Source of the DNA: Athripsodes cinereus
Taxonomy: Eukaryota > Arthropoda > Insecta > Trichoptera > Leptoceridae
Direction of reading: 5' to 3'
Length of the DNA stretch: 64,000 bases
NCBI GenBank assembly: GCA_947579605.1
Contig: OX388307.1
Span: 8,471,237 to 8,535,236, forward strand
This document shows, piece by piece, positions 46,541-58,870 of this stretch (position 1 is its first letter; each line of letters starts with the position of its first letter). The position numbers were made by a program, and so were the translations under genes. Under the pieces are notes generated by a model. That model was not told the origin of the DNA. It did no database searches and was given only the letters and a program-made list of their open reading frames with translations.

Positions 46541-48365
46541 ATTTTTTATTTAACTCAATAATTAAATTATTCCGTTAGAATACGAATCATTGTCAGTTAG
46601 AGCTATTTTTTGCAAGAACACTCAAGACGCCCTTTCTGTGACACAAATATATAAAAATATATACATTTCCCATGATCGACAGCATTTAGGTATAACTGAA
46701 GATAAAGTCACAATATAAATTATCAATATTTGAAATTAATACCTAGATTATATCTACCTTAAATCATTACTAAAATGTTTGAAACGAAATAAAGATTTAT
46801 AATTTACGATTTTTAAATAGTGGACAAGTCGATATTACAAAATCAACATCGTTGCAACATTTGCATCCATACATCAACCCAGTCATGGACGCAAATAGCA
46901 GCATCAATCGCCTTAAAAGTAAAGAAAAAAAAAACACATAGGGAGCGAATGAATAGACAATGAGATCGTTTGTTTTGGAAATTTAAATTTGGAATGCCGC
47001 GTTTGAATAAGGAACGTCGACATGTGTTAGACGATTCCCAGTTTATTTTTTTACGCTTTCGTTGTGTCTCGGTCATATGTACATTTTACAACATAATAAT
47101 ATTTTGGGTTAATCAAAAACGCAAGTCATTCATTTTTTTTCTGTTAAGTCATTCTTGATACTTTTAATAATAATAATATGATTTATTATAACAGGTAAGA
47201 ATGTAATTTCCTTTCGAAAATTATACGATAAGTTTTGAAATACCGCGGCGTTTTGTGAAAATTCTTTTGTGCCATATTAATTGTTGCAGACTATTAATTT
47301 ACCACTTCTTTGCCGACAGAAAGAACATACCACCCAATAGAAAAAATATATCGATGAGGGAAATAAGTATTTATGAGGTACGTAGGTATATATTTGTAAT
47401 TTAACGGAAAACGGAAATCTACCCCATACATTACACAGTCTAAAAATATTCTTCATAGTTTTAAATACCACATATAATAAATACAAAGCCATGGATTTGA
47501 TTTTTGGTGATTTTATCTTCCACTTATTCTCGCAAAATATTATATTTTTATAGATCTTAACCGGTCTACAAGAACTGATTTAGAAAATTATAGAAGAAAA
47601 AAAATTGTAAGTATCGTCTTTATTGCTATATTTATAGAGATTGCTATAACGCAGATAAATTCACATGTCAACAAAGTCTATAATGTTGCACATAGAACAT
47701 TGTTAATTAACGTCGAGATAATATTGTAATCTTTTGAGCTCGGGTGTTAAACATTGTGTTAAATTCGTCGAGATTTGTTAATAACCATCCCGTCTATGGC
47801 TAAACCGTAAACAATCTTTTACCTATATGTGGTAGACAATATAATATATGCCCCAACCCGATGAAATAAATAAAGTATAAAAAACCTACACACTATTAGA
47901 GTTAAACTTCTTGGCAAAAAACATTAATTATATACTTACTCCATAGAAAACTGATATCACTTTTTTCAAAATTAGAACGCATTTCAAATGAGTATCAAAC
48001 TTGTCAGGCAGATGACGTTCCAAAATATAATCGTTTATTTTTGTCGTTTTTTAAGCAACGATAGCTTAAAATTTAAAAAAGCACACTCAAAAAATTAGGA
48101 ATACGAGTAGTCAGTCATAAAACGTTCGAATTTTATAAAAAAATCAAATTAGGTATTAGCTGCTCCCATAGGCATCCAGAATATTAGAAAGAAACTTGAC
48201 AACCTTTGAACACTCAGAATTGAAGAAGAAATAATGAATTCCAAACAATAAGTAAACCACTAAACAAAATATAAAATTTCAAATAAATATTTCAAATTTA
48301 TAATAAATATTTGAGTAGTCAGTGAACGAACTAAATATAACACCATAAATTTATCTCCTTTTTAT
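46541..48365. other. AT-rich region, nothing recognised
   Basis: Frames at 46843-47076, 46970-47158 and 47277-47492 overlap on opposite strands and show no domain. No repeats identified. Confidence 0.4.
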
Positions 48366-48436
48366 GTCCTAAAACATTCAGAATGGGTGGCATCTCTCAT
48401 CGCTGAATACATGACGATAAATGTCTTTCAAGACGG
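48366..48436 (-). repeat. TAG-SINE internal fragment
   Basis: AAAACATTCAGAATGGGTGG then 'catctctcatcgctgaatac' and 'aaatgtcttt' correspond to the central part of a minus-strand copy. Confidence 0.5.
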
Positions 48437-48978
48437 TCTGATTTTCTTTGGGGTAAACGCAAGTCACATAATATATCGGTGTAAAATATTATATAATATG
48501 TAGGTGCATAAAAATCACTGGACACATCAATAATATCTTCAAATAGATGAATACGTTGAACTTGCTTAGATATTTGAACAAAAAACATCTTCAAAGACGC
48601 CGACACATTATTCACACAATAAAACTTGAAATGACTTTTGACATAACCATAGACAAACCATAAAGAATAAAACACAGCAATACATTATTGATATTAATAT
48701 AGCGATGATGGATCCCGTCAATGAACAGCCGAATGTGTTAAAGATAATGCATTAAACATATTAATAATAATATTATTTCATTATAAAAACAAATCCGATA
48801 CATAAAACATGTGTGAAGTTTATTGAACTATGATAATACGTAATAATAAATTTATTTATGAGAACGGTCATGGACTTAGAACGTACAGTACCTACCTAAT
48901 TCAATTTTTTTGTCTGTGGATCTTAACTTTAATCAGACTGAATTATTTGTTGAATTACTTAACGAATTGTTAATGTCG

Positions 48979-49440
48979 TCGTGGAGTCCCAGCAAAGAAT
49001 AGATATCTCATTCTTTTCTGTAAGTTTTCGAATGTCCCTTAAAAGGCAGGTAATCATAAAATGTTACGAATAAGACATTCTACTACTACTAGGTACTATC
49101 CCATAACGGAATATCCCACAAATGGAGTAGACATGCAAACATGCAAGCTGTCCTCTCTGTGCCAACAAAAATAAGACATTCAGGGTAGATGAAAAACTCA
49201 ACGCAAATGTCAAATGAATTAGTTTCCTACTGTTTTATACAAGTTTTGGAGTATCCTATAAAAGGAAGGTGTTCGAAAAAAATCGAGATATTTACATCTC
49301 TAATTCAGCGATGAGGTTTGCCACCTACAACGTACCTATTAATTTTTGTTGGTATAGATAAGCTAGCTTACATATTTATTGTTTGCAGCTGGACTGCTAG
49401 CTGCCCCAGTTTGGGATATACCGCGATGGTATGGTAGACT
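48979..49440. repeat. Cluster of three TAG-SINE fragments in alternating orientation
   Basis: 48979-49080 (+) is a 5' half (GTGGAGTCCCAGCAAAGAAT, 'ttcgaatgtcccttaaaagg'). 49081-49210 (-) is a 3' half starting ACTACTACTAGG then ATCCCATAACGGAATATCCC. 49215-49440 (+) is a nearly complete copy ending GATATACCGCGATGGTATGG. The junction near 49080 suggests insertion of one copy into another, or a foldback rearrangement. Confidence 0.65.
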
Positions 49441-50307
49441 CTAGTAGTGATTTCATTTAAGATTTACAAGATGGGTGGCCATTTAATATGATAAATTTAT
49501 AATATGTACATATTATTTATTTTTTATATTAATTACAATGTTAAACAAATAGGAATAATAAATCATAAAAATAGTACGAATAAAAAACGACAAAAATTAT
49601 GAAATAAATAGATAATATGTGGATTGTGTTATGGAACAATGTGTTAACCAACACCAGTACACTATATTATATTCGACGTTTTGTAGGTATTAAGTCAACA
49701 TTAACAATATAGTTGTATGGGTTGTAAGAAATTAACAAACGTAAGTATTCCATAAAATTTATTAGTTTTAGCAGTTCTATAATTTTAGCAAAGCAAGAAA
49801 AAACATTTTTATGTTTTAATTGTCATATTAATTCACTTTCAACAATTAAGTGCTTTCATACATTTTACGAGGTTATGTTAAATTTGACTGTTCAGTTGTT
49901 TTATTACATCAAGAATAGAAGGTATTATATATTTATAATATCTAATAATTAATACCTGTAAACTCTATTATAATTATAACATTAGATTTTTTTTACTTTT
50001 TGGTTCGACATATTGTTGCATAACACCATTCATAGATAGCGTTTGTTTTATTAACCTCATAGTCACGTCTTTAGTTATTGTCTTATGCCACCGTGGCGCT
50101 GCTGCTGTACTAAGATAAAATCATCCAAGATTAAGTTTTGTATCACGTACCATGTGAATTTATAACCTACCACACACTTTACTACTATCATTGTATTAAA
50201 TTTCTACAATTGGAAATATAAATAGTGACTGACCGAAATTCTGTCTCCGGTTAAAAAATTACGGTGTCGGTTTTGTTTTTTTTTTTTAGTTTTAACAAAA
50301 AAAAATG
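49441..50307. other. AT-rich region, nothing recognised
   Basis: No feature supported. Confidence 0.4.
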
Positions 50308-50440
50308 AATTAGTTGGAAGAAATTGCGCCTTTGCGCTAAGGTCGCCCTTTGCATGATGATTCTATTTAATTTGAATGCATTTCTCTATAAACTTGTATG
50401 CATTGTGATCAATGTGCAGTAAAGAATGAATAAATAAAAA
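50308..50440 (+). repeat. LINE 3' tail fragment, diverged
   Basis: GAATTAGTTGGAAGAAATTG, CGCCTTTGCGCTAAGGTCGC, then a 3' end GTGCAGTAAAGAATGAATAA and an A run. Same layout as 5320-5462 and 30483-30612, more diverged. Confidence 0.55.
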
Positions 50441-51390
50441 AAAAGCAAATTTTTTTCAGAACAGAATCTCTCATTTGTACTGAAATTGTGTCATCTTATC
50501 CCACTTTTGACGCATTTATTCTCAAAAGTGGCATAAGAATCGATCTTCGTTTTATCCGACTGCCAATAAAAATATAATATTTTATATCGAGTAATATCAC
50601 CGATTGTTTGCTTTTTGAAATGTTCATTATAATATATACTTAATTAGGATGATACATGAATTTAAACATAGAATACTTGTAGGAATTTCGGTTTTGCCCA
50701 GAATTTTAATTAATTCGGTTATAAATTCGGTTAAAAATTCAGTTTCGGTCGGACGATCTAGGACGCTATTCAGACGGTGGGATATAATATATGTCGGATG
50801 TCCATCTGAAAACTTTTATCAGTGCTCATCGATAACTGCCGTAAAATAAATATAGGTAATAAAAGATTTTTAATTCGATTCTTTTAATACCAATTTTCTA
50901 TTTCAACTGTAAAACAAAATTTAAAATAACTTTTTATTTGTTAAAATGTTTCTGAGCTAGTTCCAGCGCGCATTCTCACAAATCAAATTAATACGCAATA
51001 GTCCAGTTCAAATGTATCAATGTTTACAATGTGGTCCGAATGGGCATGTCGCCGATATATGTTTCACCGTGTAAATATCTTCCAAATGGAGGAGTACTAG
51101 GATAGGAGGCGGCAATAGTGGTTGCTTGTAAATTGTATCTACTTTACTATTAATATAATAATGTTTATTATTATATTACTATTACAAACGTACAGTAGCT
51201 AGCGTTATATAGCTTACTGTATTGTTTAAATGTATTGTTATTATTAATACGTAAATATATCTTCCTATATTATTACCGTTCCATTTCCACGTTTTAATTT
51301 ATATATTTTGCCTACATTGAGTGTAAAGAGGATAGAATTAATTCTACTAAAAAGTTAAACTTATAAATTATACATTTACTAGATAAGAAA
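50441..51390. other. AT-rich region, nothing recognised
   Basis: No convincing repeat or coding region. The 66-codon frame 50649-50849 is unassigned. Confidence 0.35.
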
Positions 51391-51531
51391 TAAGGAGCGT
51401 GTCGAGTAAGAGTAAGGGGCGTGCACGTACGAGGAACTACATAAATATGGAGGAAGTAGTACAAGGACAGATCGAATTAGTGTTCCGTCCTCTCTGCCTA
51501 CCCCATAAGGGATGAAGTGTGAGGGGATAAA
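51391..51531 (+). repeat. LINE 3'-end fragment
   Basis: 'gtgcacgtacgaggaactac', then TTCCGTCCTCTCTGCCTACC and CCATAAGGGATGAAGTGTGA. It aligns in order with 54700-54830 and with the minus strand of 38962-39090. Confidence 0.5.
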
Positions 51532-52193
51532 TTAATGGCTAGATAAATAGAAATCTAGATAAGGGACGATTTTACATGTTGGTTAAACGTGCATTCATCA
51601 TTTGTCTTATCAGCACGAGATAGAAGCGAGTCTCTTCGATTCAACGCAATTGCGTCACCTCTGACTACGACGTTCTGTCTATGGAAAAACAGCATTATCC
51701 TCACTCATTGTAATTTTCAAAATATGCATCTATTTGTTCACAAAATATTCCTTTCAATATCGGTAAGTAAAAATTTGTTCGTAGATTTTCTACTTTTTTA
51801 AATATTGGTGTGAATTGAACAAAGTAACAGTAAGCAATCGAATACCAACATGCTAAGTAACGATATTGATGCATTTTATGACAGGATATAAAATTCCTAA
51901 GTGTATAAAGTTAATTATACCTACCTGTTCAATTATTGCATATTGACATCATAGGATCATTATCTGAAACTGTCTTTAACTATCGAAAAATTTTAAATTG
52001 AATTCACCGGGTTTCCAAAATTAATTACCACTAAATCTAAGCTTTAGGGCAAAAATCACTAATTTTAGAAATATTATCTATTAGAAATATATTTAATAAT
52101 AATTAATAAGACACATTTTACAATTTTACTATCCGTGAACAAAGGTAATCTAGATGTCCCGATTGTAAAATAAAATATACAAATATATAGAAG
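51532..52193. other. AT-rich region, nothing recognised
   Basis: No feature supported; frame 51589-51801 has no recognisable domain. Confidence 0.35.
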
Positions 52194-52350
52194 TGGTCGG
52201 TAACCTGGTTATCTTGGACTTACAATCGAGAGATTCTGAGTTCGATTTCACACGTTGTCAACCTATAACATCTTCACGACACAAGTATTTGCATACGTGA
52301 AGGGCTCTGAGATGTATTTGGGTTTATTGAAATCCAAATTCATAATTTAA
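52194..52350 (+). repeat. tRNA-derived SINE, diverged copy
   Basis: A box TAACCTGGTTA (52201-52211), B box AGTTCGATTTC (52239-52249), then TTCACGACACAAGTATTTGC and GTATTTGGGTTTATTGAAAT, matching the body of the copy at 17208. Confidence 0.7.
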
Positions 52351-53671
52351 TAATGTGAGATATTAATATATACCTAACCACTTCTGTTCGGGCTAAAATA
52401 TTTATGCAGAGATTGCAAGAAGTTGCCAAGTATATACAATTTTGTTCGTAAAAGAGGATGTCTGGCTATCCTGTTTTGTCCGTTTAACAACATGATCGAG
52501 TCGAGTCATATTTATATCTTAGAGTGGGCTTGGACCGCTAAGTAAAATATGTGATAATCCCATAAAACTTTATTGGCGCAAATTTAATGCAAATAGTAAT
52601 ATTATGTATCGTAAAGTAAATAAAATTTATGTGCTGAAATAACAATTTGATATTGATGTAAATATTATTATCTTGAAATTTTAAGATGCTAAATATATTA
52701 TTATCGCTGACTCAGAGGTCTTACGAACACATGCAATAAAACTGCATTGAGGAACTTTGTTTTTTTTTTAGTTTAAATTTAAATTATACCGAGACATCTT
52801 TAAAAAGAAGAGAATAAAAGAAAATCTAAGGTGCTATGAAAATTAATGTACACAAAACTCCAATTGAATTAACACATTAAGTACTGAAACCAGAAAAATC
52901 ATCGAAAAATAAATCAATGTAAAATATCTGAAACAGACTTTCAACATTACAAATTAATCTGAATATAATAATTTAGGTTTTAGAAGATTTCAATTAGGCA
53001 TCGAGAAAAAAATTGTTTACGTTTCATAAAACTCAGTTTAGAATAATAATCACTATACCGTTAATATTCCATTATTCTGTATATCTTAATAATAGAAAGT
53101 TGTGAATTTTCAAATTTTTAAAATTCGTATATAGAATACTTGAAACAAATTGTCTTTTATTAGATCATCATAATATATCAAATAAACACTCACACATCAA
53201 AATAGAACATTAGGAAATTAGCAAATCTCAAGTTATAAAATTATTATAAAATTTTCACAATTGCGAATTCTTTCCAAATCATTCTAATGCTCGTATGTTT
53301 CTACGTCTGACAAATTGCCCATTAAAATCATAGGTGGTAGGTGGTAGTACAATTACAATAGTACCTACGTAATCATAATTATATCATGAAAATAACAACA
53401 ACCAACAACACGAGGGCGTTGTCAGACGAAATTATATTTGTACCTGCCTCATATATGCGAGGTACTATATAAGTGTATACTGAATAGGCACTATATGGGA
53501 ACTAATATATGACCTAATCAACAAATACACTTACACATACAGAGGCGGTTGGGGGGTGCGGTGGAAAAAAAAACATCATTCTATTTTTAGTTCTTCTTCA
53601 TAGTAAGAAATAAAAATGCAAATATTTTTGACAATGATATTTATTGGAATAAGACAAAAAAAATACTTACT
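52351..53671. other. AT-rich region, nothing recognised
   Basis: No feature supported. A short GGTAGGTGGTAG run is at 53334-53347. Confidence 0.4.
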
Positions 53672-53905
53672 ATCATCTACGAGGTAGCCAGCAAACTAAC
53701 TACATGTATCTAATAAACCTACATGTAAGTTGTATTCTACGTACGAATAATAAAAATCATTCAGAATGTATGACATACCTCATCGTTGAAGTGAAGATGT
53801 TGTATATCTTATCCGTGATTTTTTCGAACACCTGCCTTTTATAGGACATTTGAAAATTTCAGATGAGTAGGAAACCTATTATTACCGGGGACTCCACAGT
53901 GGTAT
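53672..53905 (-). repeat. TAG-SINE copy, diverged, tail lost
   Basis: 'tatcatctacgaggtagcca', 'cattcagaatgtatgacata', TTTTTTCGAACACCTGCCTT, 'ttataggacatttgaaaatt' and ATTACCGGGGACTCCACAG. The 5' end is well preserved; the 3' TAG tail is not recognisable. Confidence 0.7.
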
Positions 53906-54261
53906 GAATACTGTACTTCTGAAAAAAATGTACAGCATAAAGATTCCTAAGGAGGTACCGCCGTTGCACGCACACATACACCTTCATTACCAATAATTAA
54001 ACACCATAAAATATATGCCGCCCTTACTTACTACGTAGGTACTTAATTATAAATCATTCTCTACTACCACCAACACTAACTAAAATATATATTATGCTAA
54101 ATGTGTATGTATGTATAGGGTATTATTTATGTATTATAATCAAACTTATTATTAGATAATATGTATGTATTTGAACATAATGTTTGTAATGTTAGAAACA
54201 CGGTTTAGTATAGATGACGTGTTGTACATCAAATCAACCCTAAATTTTCATTTAACAATTT

Positions 54262-54420
54262 ACATAAGTACATGATAAGTTGATAGTAAAATCTTCAACT
54301 TTTAATTGAGAAATGCATGGTTCAAACCCTTTCCCTGCCAACTTACTTTGTTGTCATTTTTCTTACTGGAGAGTGTTTGGAGGTGTTTAAGTTTATTTCA
54401 TACACACAAAAAAATACACT
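54262..54420 (+). repeat. tRNA-derived SINE, diverged copy
   Basis: B box GGTTCAAACCC at 54319-54329, preceded by a worn A-box region and followed by a body ending 'gaggtgtttaagtttatttc' similar to the other copies. Confidence 0.5.
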
Positions 54421-54654
54421 TGTTTAACAAAGTATTGCTACGACATTGTAAAAAGTACAATTAAAATAAGTGACAAAAGTGTCCCGGCCAATCGAAATTG
54501 CTTTAGGCTTATTAGAGAAGTAATAATTTAAATAAAATAATCTTTATTGTATATTTTCATGGTACAAATGGCGGGTTTATTGCCTGCAGGCGATTTCTAA
54601 CAATCTACCAGTTTGTGTTATTCACAAATCAACTCTTATTATATTGAGATACGG

Positions 54655-54840
54655 GTGGTTGAGGCATATATATCAGATCCTAAAGGACGGACATGTTCTG
54701 AATACAATGAACAGTAAAGCATGCACGAGGAATTGCATGAACGCGATGGAAGTAAACAGCGTATTCAAGGACAAGAGTAAGTGGCACTCGATCCTATCTG
54801 CCTATCCTGCGAGAGAAGCAACGCAATGGCATTCATCTTG
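54655..54840 (+). repeat. LINE 3'-end fragment, longer copy
   Basis: 'gcatgcacgaggaattgcat', GAACGCGATGGAAGTAAACA, 'gagtaagtggcactcgatcc', TATCTGCCTATCCTGCGAGA and GAAGCAACGCAATGGCA. The 72-codon frame here (54644-54862) is probably a worn LINE ORF tail rather than a host gene. Confidence 0.5.
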
Positions 54841-56260
54841 TACTTCTAGGATATTAAAATAAAAATAAAAATTTATTTGTTATTCGCAAGGGTGAATCAG
54901 ATCAATATTTAATTAATAAACCTAGATCGAAGCTACGAACAGATTACACCTAGTGTATCATTAGCATGTATTACCTAAAACAGTAATATCAGACGATGTT
55001 GACTCAATTAACCTAACATGTTTCACTGATATGTACAAACACACATAATACATAATGTGTAGTACCTACCTAGTGTAAAGTAATAGCAATACGGTCGCCA
55101 TCACACCATAGACTAATTTAATTAGTGATATATTGTTATTTCTATCACGATAATAATAATATGTACAGAACCTTCCCACATATGTATGTATTACATGTAA
55201 ACTTACCTATGTATAGATGGGTACATATTTCCCATATAAATACTTGAGTATAATAATTTGTAATGTATAAGTTTATAAATAATGACATCTATATATTTCT
55301 ATATCGAAGAAGGATTAGGAAATATAATACCCTCTTTACAATGTCCTGTTCATCGAGGTTAATAAAACCATACATATTAATTTTATTGATATTCAGAATA
55401 TGTATAGCTAAATATATAAAAAATATCTGGAATGTGAGCTACTATATCCATTATACCCATCTTTGTTTTTCTTAAATATTGGAAAATTAATATCATTTAG
55501 GTCTTTTTATTGCATAATAGATATAAAATCTAATACTTTTACATTTATATACTCGTAAAATATATATATATTATAAAAAGTAATGCCTAAAAATATCACA
55601 AACGTAAAAATAAAAATAAAATATCATAGATATAATATGTACCTATACTTTTATGTCTTTAAAATATATTTTTCATTCTTTTTCTCACAATATTTAGGGT
55701 CTCTCAATATGATTGTGTCTTGATTATGGCAACTTTATCTGGAGTTTTTATATTGATATCACCGGTTTGAAAAGCTAGTATAACAAAATAATACTGAAAT
55801 AATTATAAAAGCTAATTGTAGTAATTCATAAAATGTGTATTAATATATTAAAACACGTATTATCTATGTTCAACATAATATTTTGATTGTATATATTATG
55901 TGGCTATTAATAATAAAATCATTAAATTTTTATAAACGCGAATAATAAATTCACTCTAATTAATATGCAATTATAATTAACCGTTTGAATAATCATTGTG
56001 TATTGAAAATAATAAAACAAAATTATCAGCCAAATTATACATAGGTATTTATGAAATAAATTGATTTGTTGAAGATTCAGCTTCAATATAATTTCTATAA
56101 AAATGCACATCTCTGATAAGAGTTTTCTGTGGTTTCCCCTTTATCGTACAAAGTCAAATGTAATAGCTTATCCCTTAATATTTTTATTTTATTGATTTCT
56201 ATTTAATATAATAAAAATTAACGTACCTACCTTTTTAATGAACCTTCACTTTACTTTTGC
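54841..56260. other. Very AT-rich region, nothing recognised
   Basis: Among the most AT-rich stretches of the window. The frames at 55263-55475 and 55922-56110 are composed almost wholly of I/Y/N/K/L and are compositional. Confidence 0.45.
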
Positions 56261-56330
56261 CTGACGATGAGAGCGGAAGCTCTTGAAAGCCGGCTCGCAA
56301 AATTAATAATGTCTATATTGGAGTAACTAT
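56261..56330 (+). repeat. Repeat with GNRA hairpin motif, copy B
   Basis: CTGACGATGAGAGCGGAAGC then TCTTGAAAGCCGGCTCGC. The stem GAGAGC/GCTCTT is closed here by GGAA instead of GAAA, still a GNRA loop, and is preceded by a CTGANGA core and followed by GAAA. It matches 24481-24520 over about 40 bp. Confidence 0.5.
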
Positions 56331-56409
56331 ATATTTTGTTCTCAGAATAAAAAATACAATGATTGGAGATTTAAGTATAAAAAATAAGAGTTTTTATATC
56401 AGACAGATA

Positions 56410-56527
56410 CATAATTGATCTACCTTAGTACGGGCTGTAGCCTAGTTAGGTGAATCATATAATGAATATGTTAAAATTGAATTTATTTATATCAATAAAG
56501 CTGTTATTATTATTATTATTATTATAA
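56410..56527 (+). repeat. Probable LINE 3' tail with (TTA)n
   Basis: 'cgggctgtagcctagttagg', then an AT-rich stretch and 'tatcaataaagctg' followed by (TTA)n. AATAAA next to a (TTA)n tail matches the layout of the other LINE tails here. Confidence 0.35.
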
Positions 56528-56777
56528 AAAACTTCACTCAGTGGTCAAAAAACTCGCTCATTCCATACAAGGATACGCCATTGTTTTTTGACAGCCAAAG
56601 AAATGATATAAAGAAACAATACATTATTTATAAAGAAAGAAATTGGCGTGCAATAAGAAACCTTTAATGCAAACATGTTAATGGTTCAAAATCTGCAACC
56701 GAAAGTTCCATTCATACAGTGCAATATTTTTATGACACCTCTACTATGAAAATATGATGAGACAACTAATTTCTTGA

Positions 56778-56850
56778 TTTCAGCGATGAGGTATGCTACG
56801 CATCCCGAATGAAATGTATGTTCATTACATACCAACAGTTAGTCTACTGG
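56778..56850 (+). repeat. TAG-SINE 3' fragment
   Basis: 'tttcagcgatgaggtatgct', ACGCATCCCGAATGAAATG, 'agttagtctactggctcc'. Its end is cut where the next full copy starts at 56851. Confidence 0.5.
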
Positions 56851-57092
56851 CTCCGTAGAGTCCCCATTAAAAAATAGGTTTCCCAATCTTTTTTGTAAGT
56901 TTTCGAGTGTCCTGTAAAATACAGTTATTCGTAAAACATTACGTTTAGGACATTTAATGTGCAGCGATAAGTCATTTTGTATGTCTTGATTTCTATTACT
57001 ACTGAGAGCACGATTTTCATGTTTATTACACGCATTTGGTCCGCTGGCTACCCCATTTGTAGGACATGCTGCGATGGTGTAGTAGTAGATAC
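56851..57092 (+). repeat. TAG-SINE copy, full length, directly after a fragment
   Basis: CTCCGTAGAGTCCCCATTAA, 'taagttttcgagtgtcctgt', 'gtgcagcgataagtcatttt', GCTGGCTACCCCATTTGTAG and GCTGCGATGGTGTAGTAGTAG. The 135-codon minus frame 56839-57246 is a shadow of this repeat. Confidence 0.75.
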
Positions 57093-57821
57093 CATCTCTC
57101 TCACTCATTCTGATTGTATTATGTGTAAACTTGTGAAAAAGAAAAGGTGACGTTGACAAGAGGAAGGAACTCAAAAGGCAAGGACAATAACCTTGATAAG
57201 GATGATTCAAAAGGGACAATTTAAATTTATGCGTGAGTGGAGGCAAAAAATATGGTAATCGTGTTAGGTTAATAATACCTATTCACATAAATCATATTAT
57301 TTTAATATTATAATATATAGGTACGTTGCCTTTTGTCCGATGTGCCTACGCAGTACTTGTCATTCTCCCAAAGGATCTCTGAAAGTAATCCGACCTATTA
57401 TTAAATAAGTACCTATTGCCTACTGAATTACTTGATAAAGACGCCTTCAAACGAAATTAATAAAATAGGAGACAATTGCAAAAAAAATGCAGTAGTTATA
57501 AGTGCACATACGAAAGGTTGATGCACATAATATTAATAACGCATCATTTGAATAACTTGTTGCAAAAAGTTATTATGCACAATTTTAGTCAAAACTAAAA
57601 TATGTTCGAATTGAATTGAATTTGGAAGAATTATACAGATATGCACAACACCATGATTTGATGGATAGATTTCAAAATGTAATTATCTAATATACCAATG
57701 ATAGATACAAAATTGTTTTGAGATAATAATATTATTAGCAATAAGTGATGGAATGATATAATAAGATTTTAAAGATAAAAGATTAAAGAATTTATTTAAA
57801 AGTTAATACTGTATATAAAGG
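57093..57821. other. AT-rich region, nothing recognised
   Basis: Nothing supported before the mariner remnant. Confidence 0.4.
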
Positions 57822-58870
57822 GTTGTTCAACAAGAACTTTGTTTTTTAATTGTGGCAACACCAGCAACATGATAGTTTTGACATTTAATTTTTTGACGTA
57901 TTCGTAGTGGATGCATTGGCAATTGTTGCAATGAATTCAATTTCGCTTGAAAATCGCATTAAAATAATTAAAATCCATTATGAAAATGGTGGTTCTGCTA
58001 AAGTGACATTTCGTCAAATTCGTGATATTTTCGGACAACATAATCGTCCTTCTGAGACCGCTATTAAGAATTTGGTCGCTAAATTTGAGTCGACAGGCTC
58101 GATACAAAATGTGTTAACACCAACGCGTGTACGACCGGGTCGTTCAACTGAAAACATCGCAGCCGTGAGCCACAGTGTTGAAGCAGATCCAAATTTGTCA
58201 ATTCCTCGACGTTCTCGACAATTGGGGTTATCCAAAACCACCACATGGCGAATTTTGCGTAAGGATTTGGCTTTGAAGCCTTACAAGGTTCAACTGGTGC
58301 AGGAATTGAAGCCGAACGACCATTCAAATCGCCGTAGATTCGCTCAATTCATTCAGGAACAACCCGCTGGTTTTTCTGAAAAAATCATTTTTTCAGACGA
58401 AGCCCATTTTCACTTGTCAGGGTACGTCAACAAGCAAAATTGCCGCATTTGGGCTTCTGAAAATCCTAGAGCAATTATTGAGAAGCCGTTGCATGCTCAG
58501 CTTGTCACTGTATGGTGCGCTATGTGGTCTGGAGGCGTGATTGGGCCGTTTTTTTTCGAAGATGAGACTGGAAATGCGGTAACGGTCAATGGATCACGCT
58601 ATCGCAAGATGTTGACAACTCAATTTTGGCCTATTATTGATGACGTGGATATCACTGACATGTGGTTTCAACAGGACGGTGCCACATGTCACACAGCCAA
58701 TGAAACGATCAATTTATTGCAAACCAAATTTCCCGATCGCATGATTTCACGAAACTCAGCTGTTAAGTGGCCAGCCAGATCGTGTGATTTAACGCCACTG
58801 GATTATTTTTTGTGGGGCTATGTTAAGGAAACAAAAAAAACCCTTTACATTGTAAGTAATTGAACACGAC
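57822..58870 (+). mobile_element. Mariner-type (DD41D) element, right end missing
   Basis: The left end is probably the AGGGTTGTTCAACAAGAACT at 57829, just after a TA-rich TATATAA. An inverted partner ending in ...AAGTTCTTGTTGAACAACCC was looked for to about 59100 and not found. The transposase frame is open but lacks its C-terminus, so the element has lost its 3' part. Confidence 0.75.
57907..58863 (+). CDS. Mariner-superfamily transposase, DD41D, C-terminally truncated
   Basis: An uninterrupted 318-residue frame. Residues 10-65 hold the first helix-turn-helix (IKIIKIHYENGGSAKVTF) and 85-125 a second (SIPRRSRQLGLSKTTTWRIL), the paired DNA-binding domain that contacts the TIR. The RNase H-like catalytic core follows: D164 in IFSDEAHF, D257 in WFQQDGATCHT, and D299 in SCDLTPLDYFLWGYV. 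Exactly 41 residues separate the last two Asp, the spacing of the rosa/visitor (DD41D) group of Tc1/mariner. Family proteins continue for roughly 30 more residues after FLWGYVK; here the frame ends ETKKTLYIVSN. The ending CATTGTAAGT looks like a splice donor, so an intron is a possible alternative to truncation. A second in-frame Met (M9) could be the real start. No neighbouring host gene. Family assignment is from motif spacing, not a search. Confidence 0.85.
   Translation: MDALAIVAMNSISLENRIKIIKIHYENGGSAKVTFRQIRDIFGQHNRPSETAIKNLVAKFESTGSIQNVLTPTRVRPGRSTENIAAVSHSVEADPNLSIPRRSRQLGLSKTTTWRILRKDLALKPYKVQLVQELKPNDHSNRRRFAQFIQEQPAGFSEKIIFSDEAHFHLSGYVNKQNCRIWASENPRAIIEKPLHAQLVTVWCAMWSGGVIGPFFFEDETGNAVTVNGSRYRKMLTTQFWPIIDDVDITDMWFQQDGATCHTANETINLLQTKFPDRMISRNSAVKWPARSCDLTPLDYFLWGYVKETKKTLYIVSN

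Noticed and set aside
54644..54862. 72-codon plus frame as a host exon
   Set aside because: It overlaps a LINE 3'-end fragment whose other copies have no matching open frame.
56839..57246. 135-codon minus-strand frame
   Set aside because: Two-thirds of it is the antisense of a TAG-SINE; no domain.
58014..58327. Minus frames of 76 and 82 codons
   Set aside because: Antisense shadows of the DD41D transposase.
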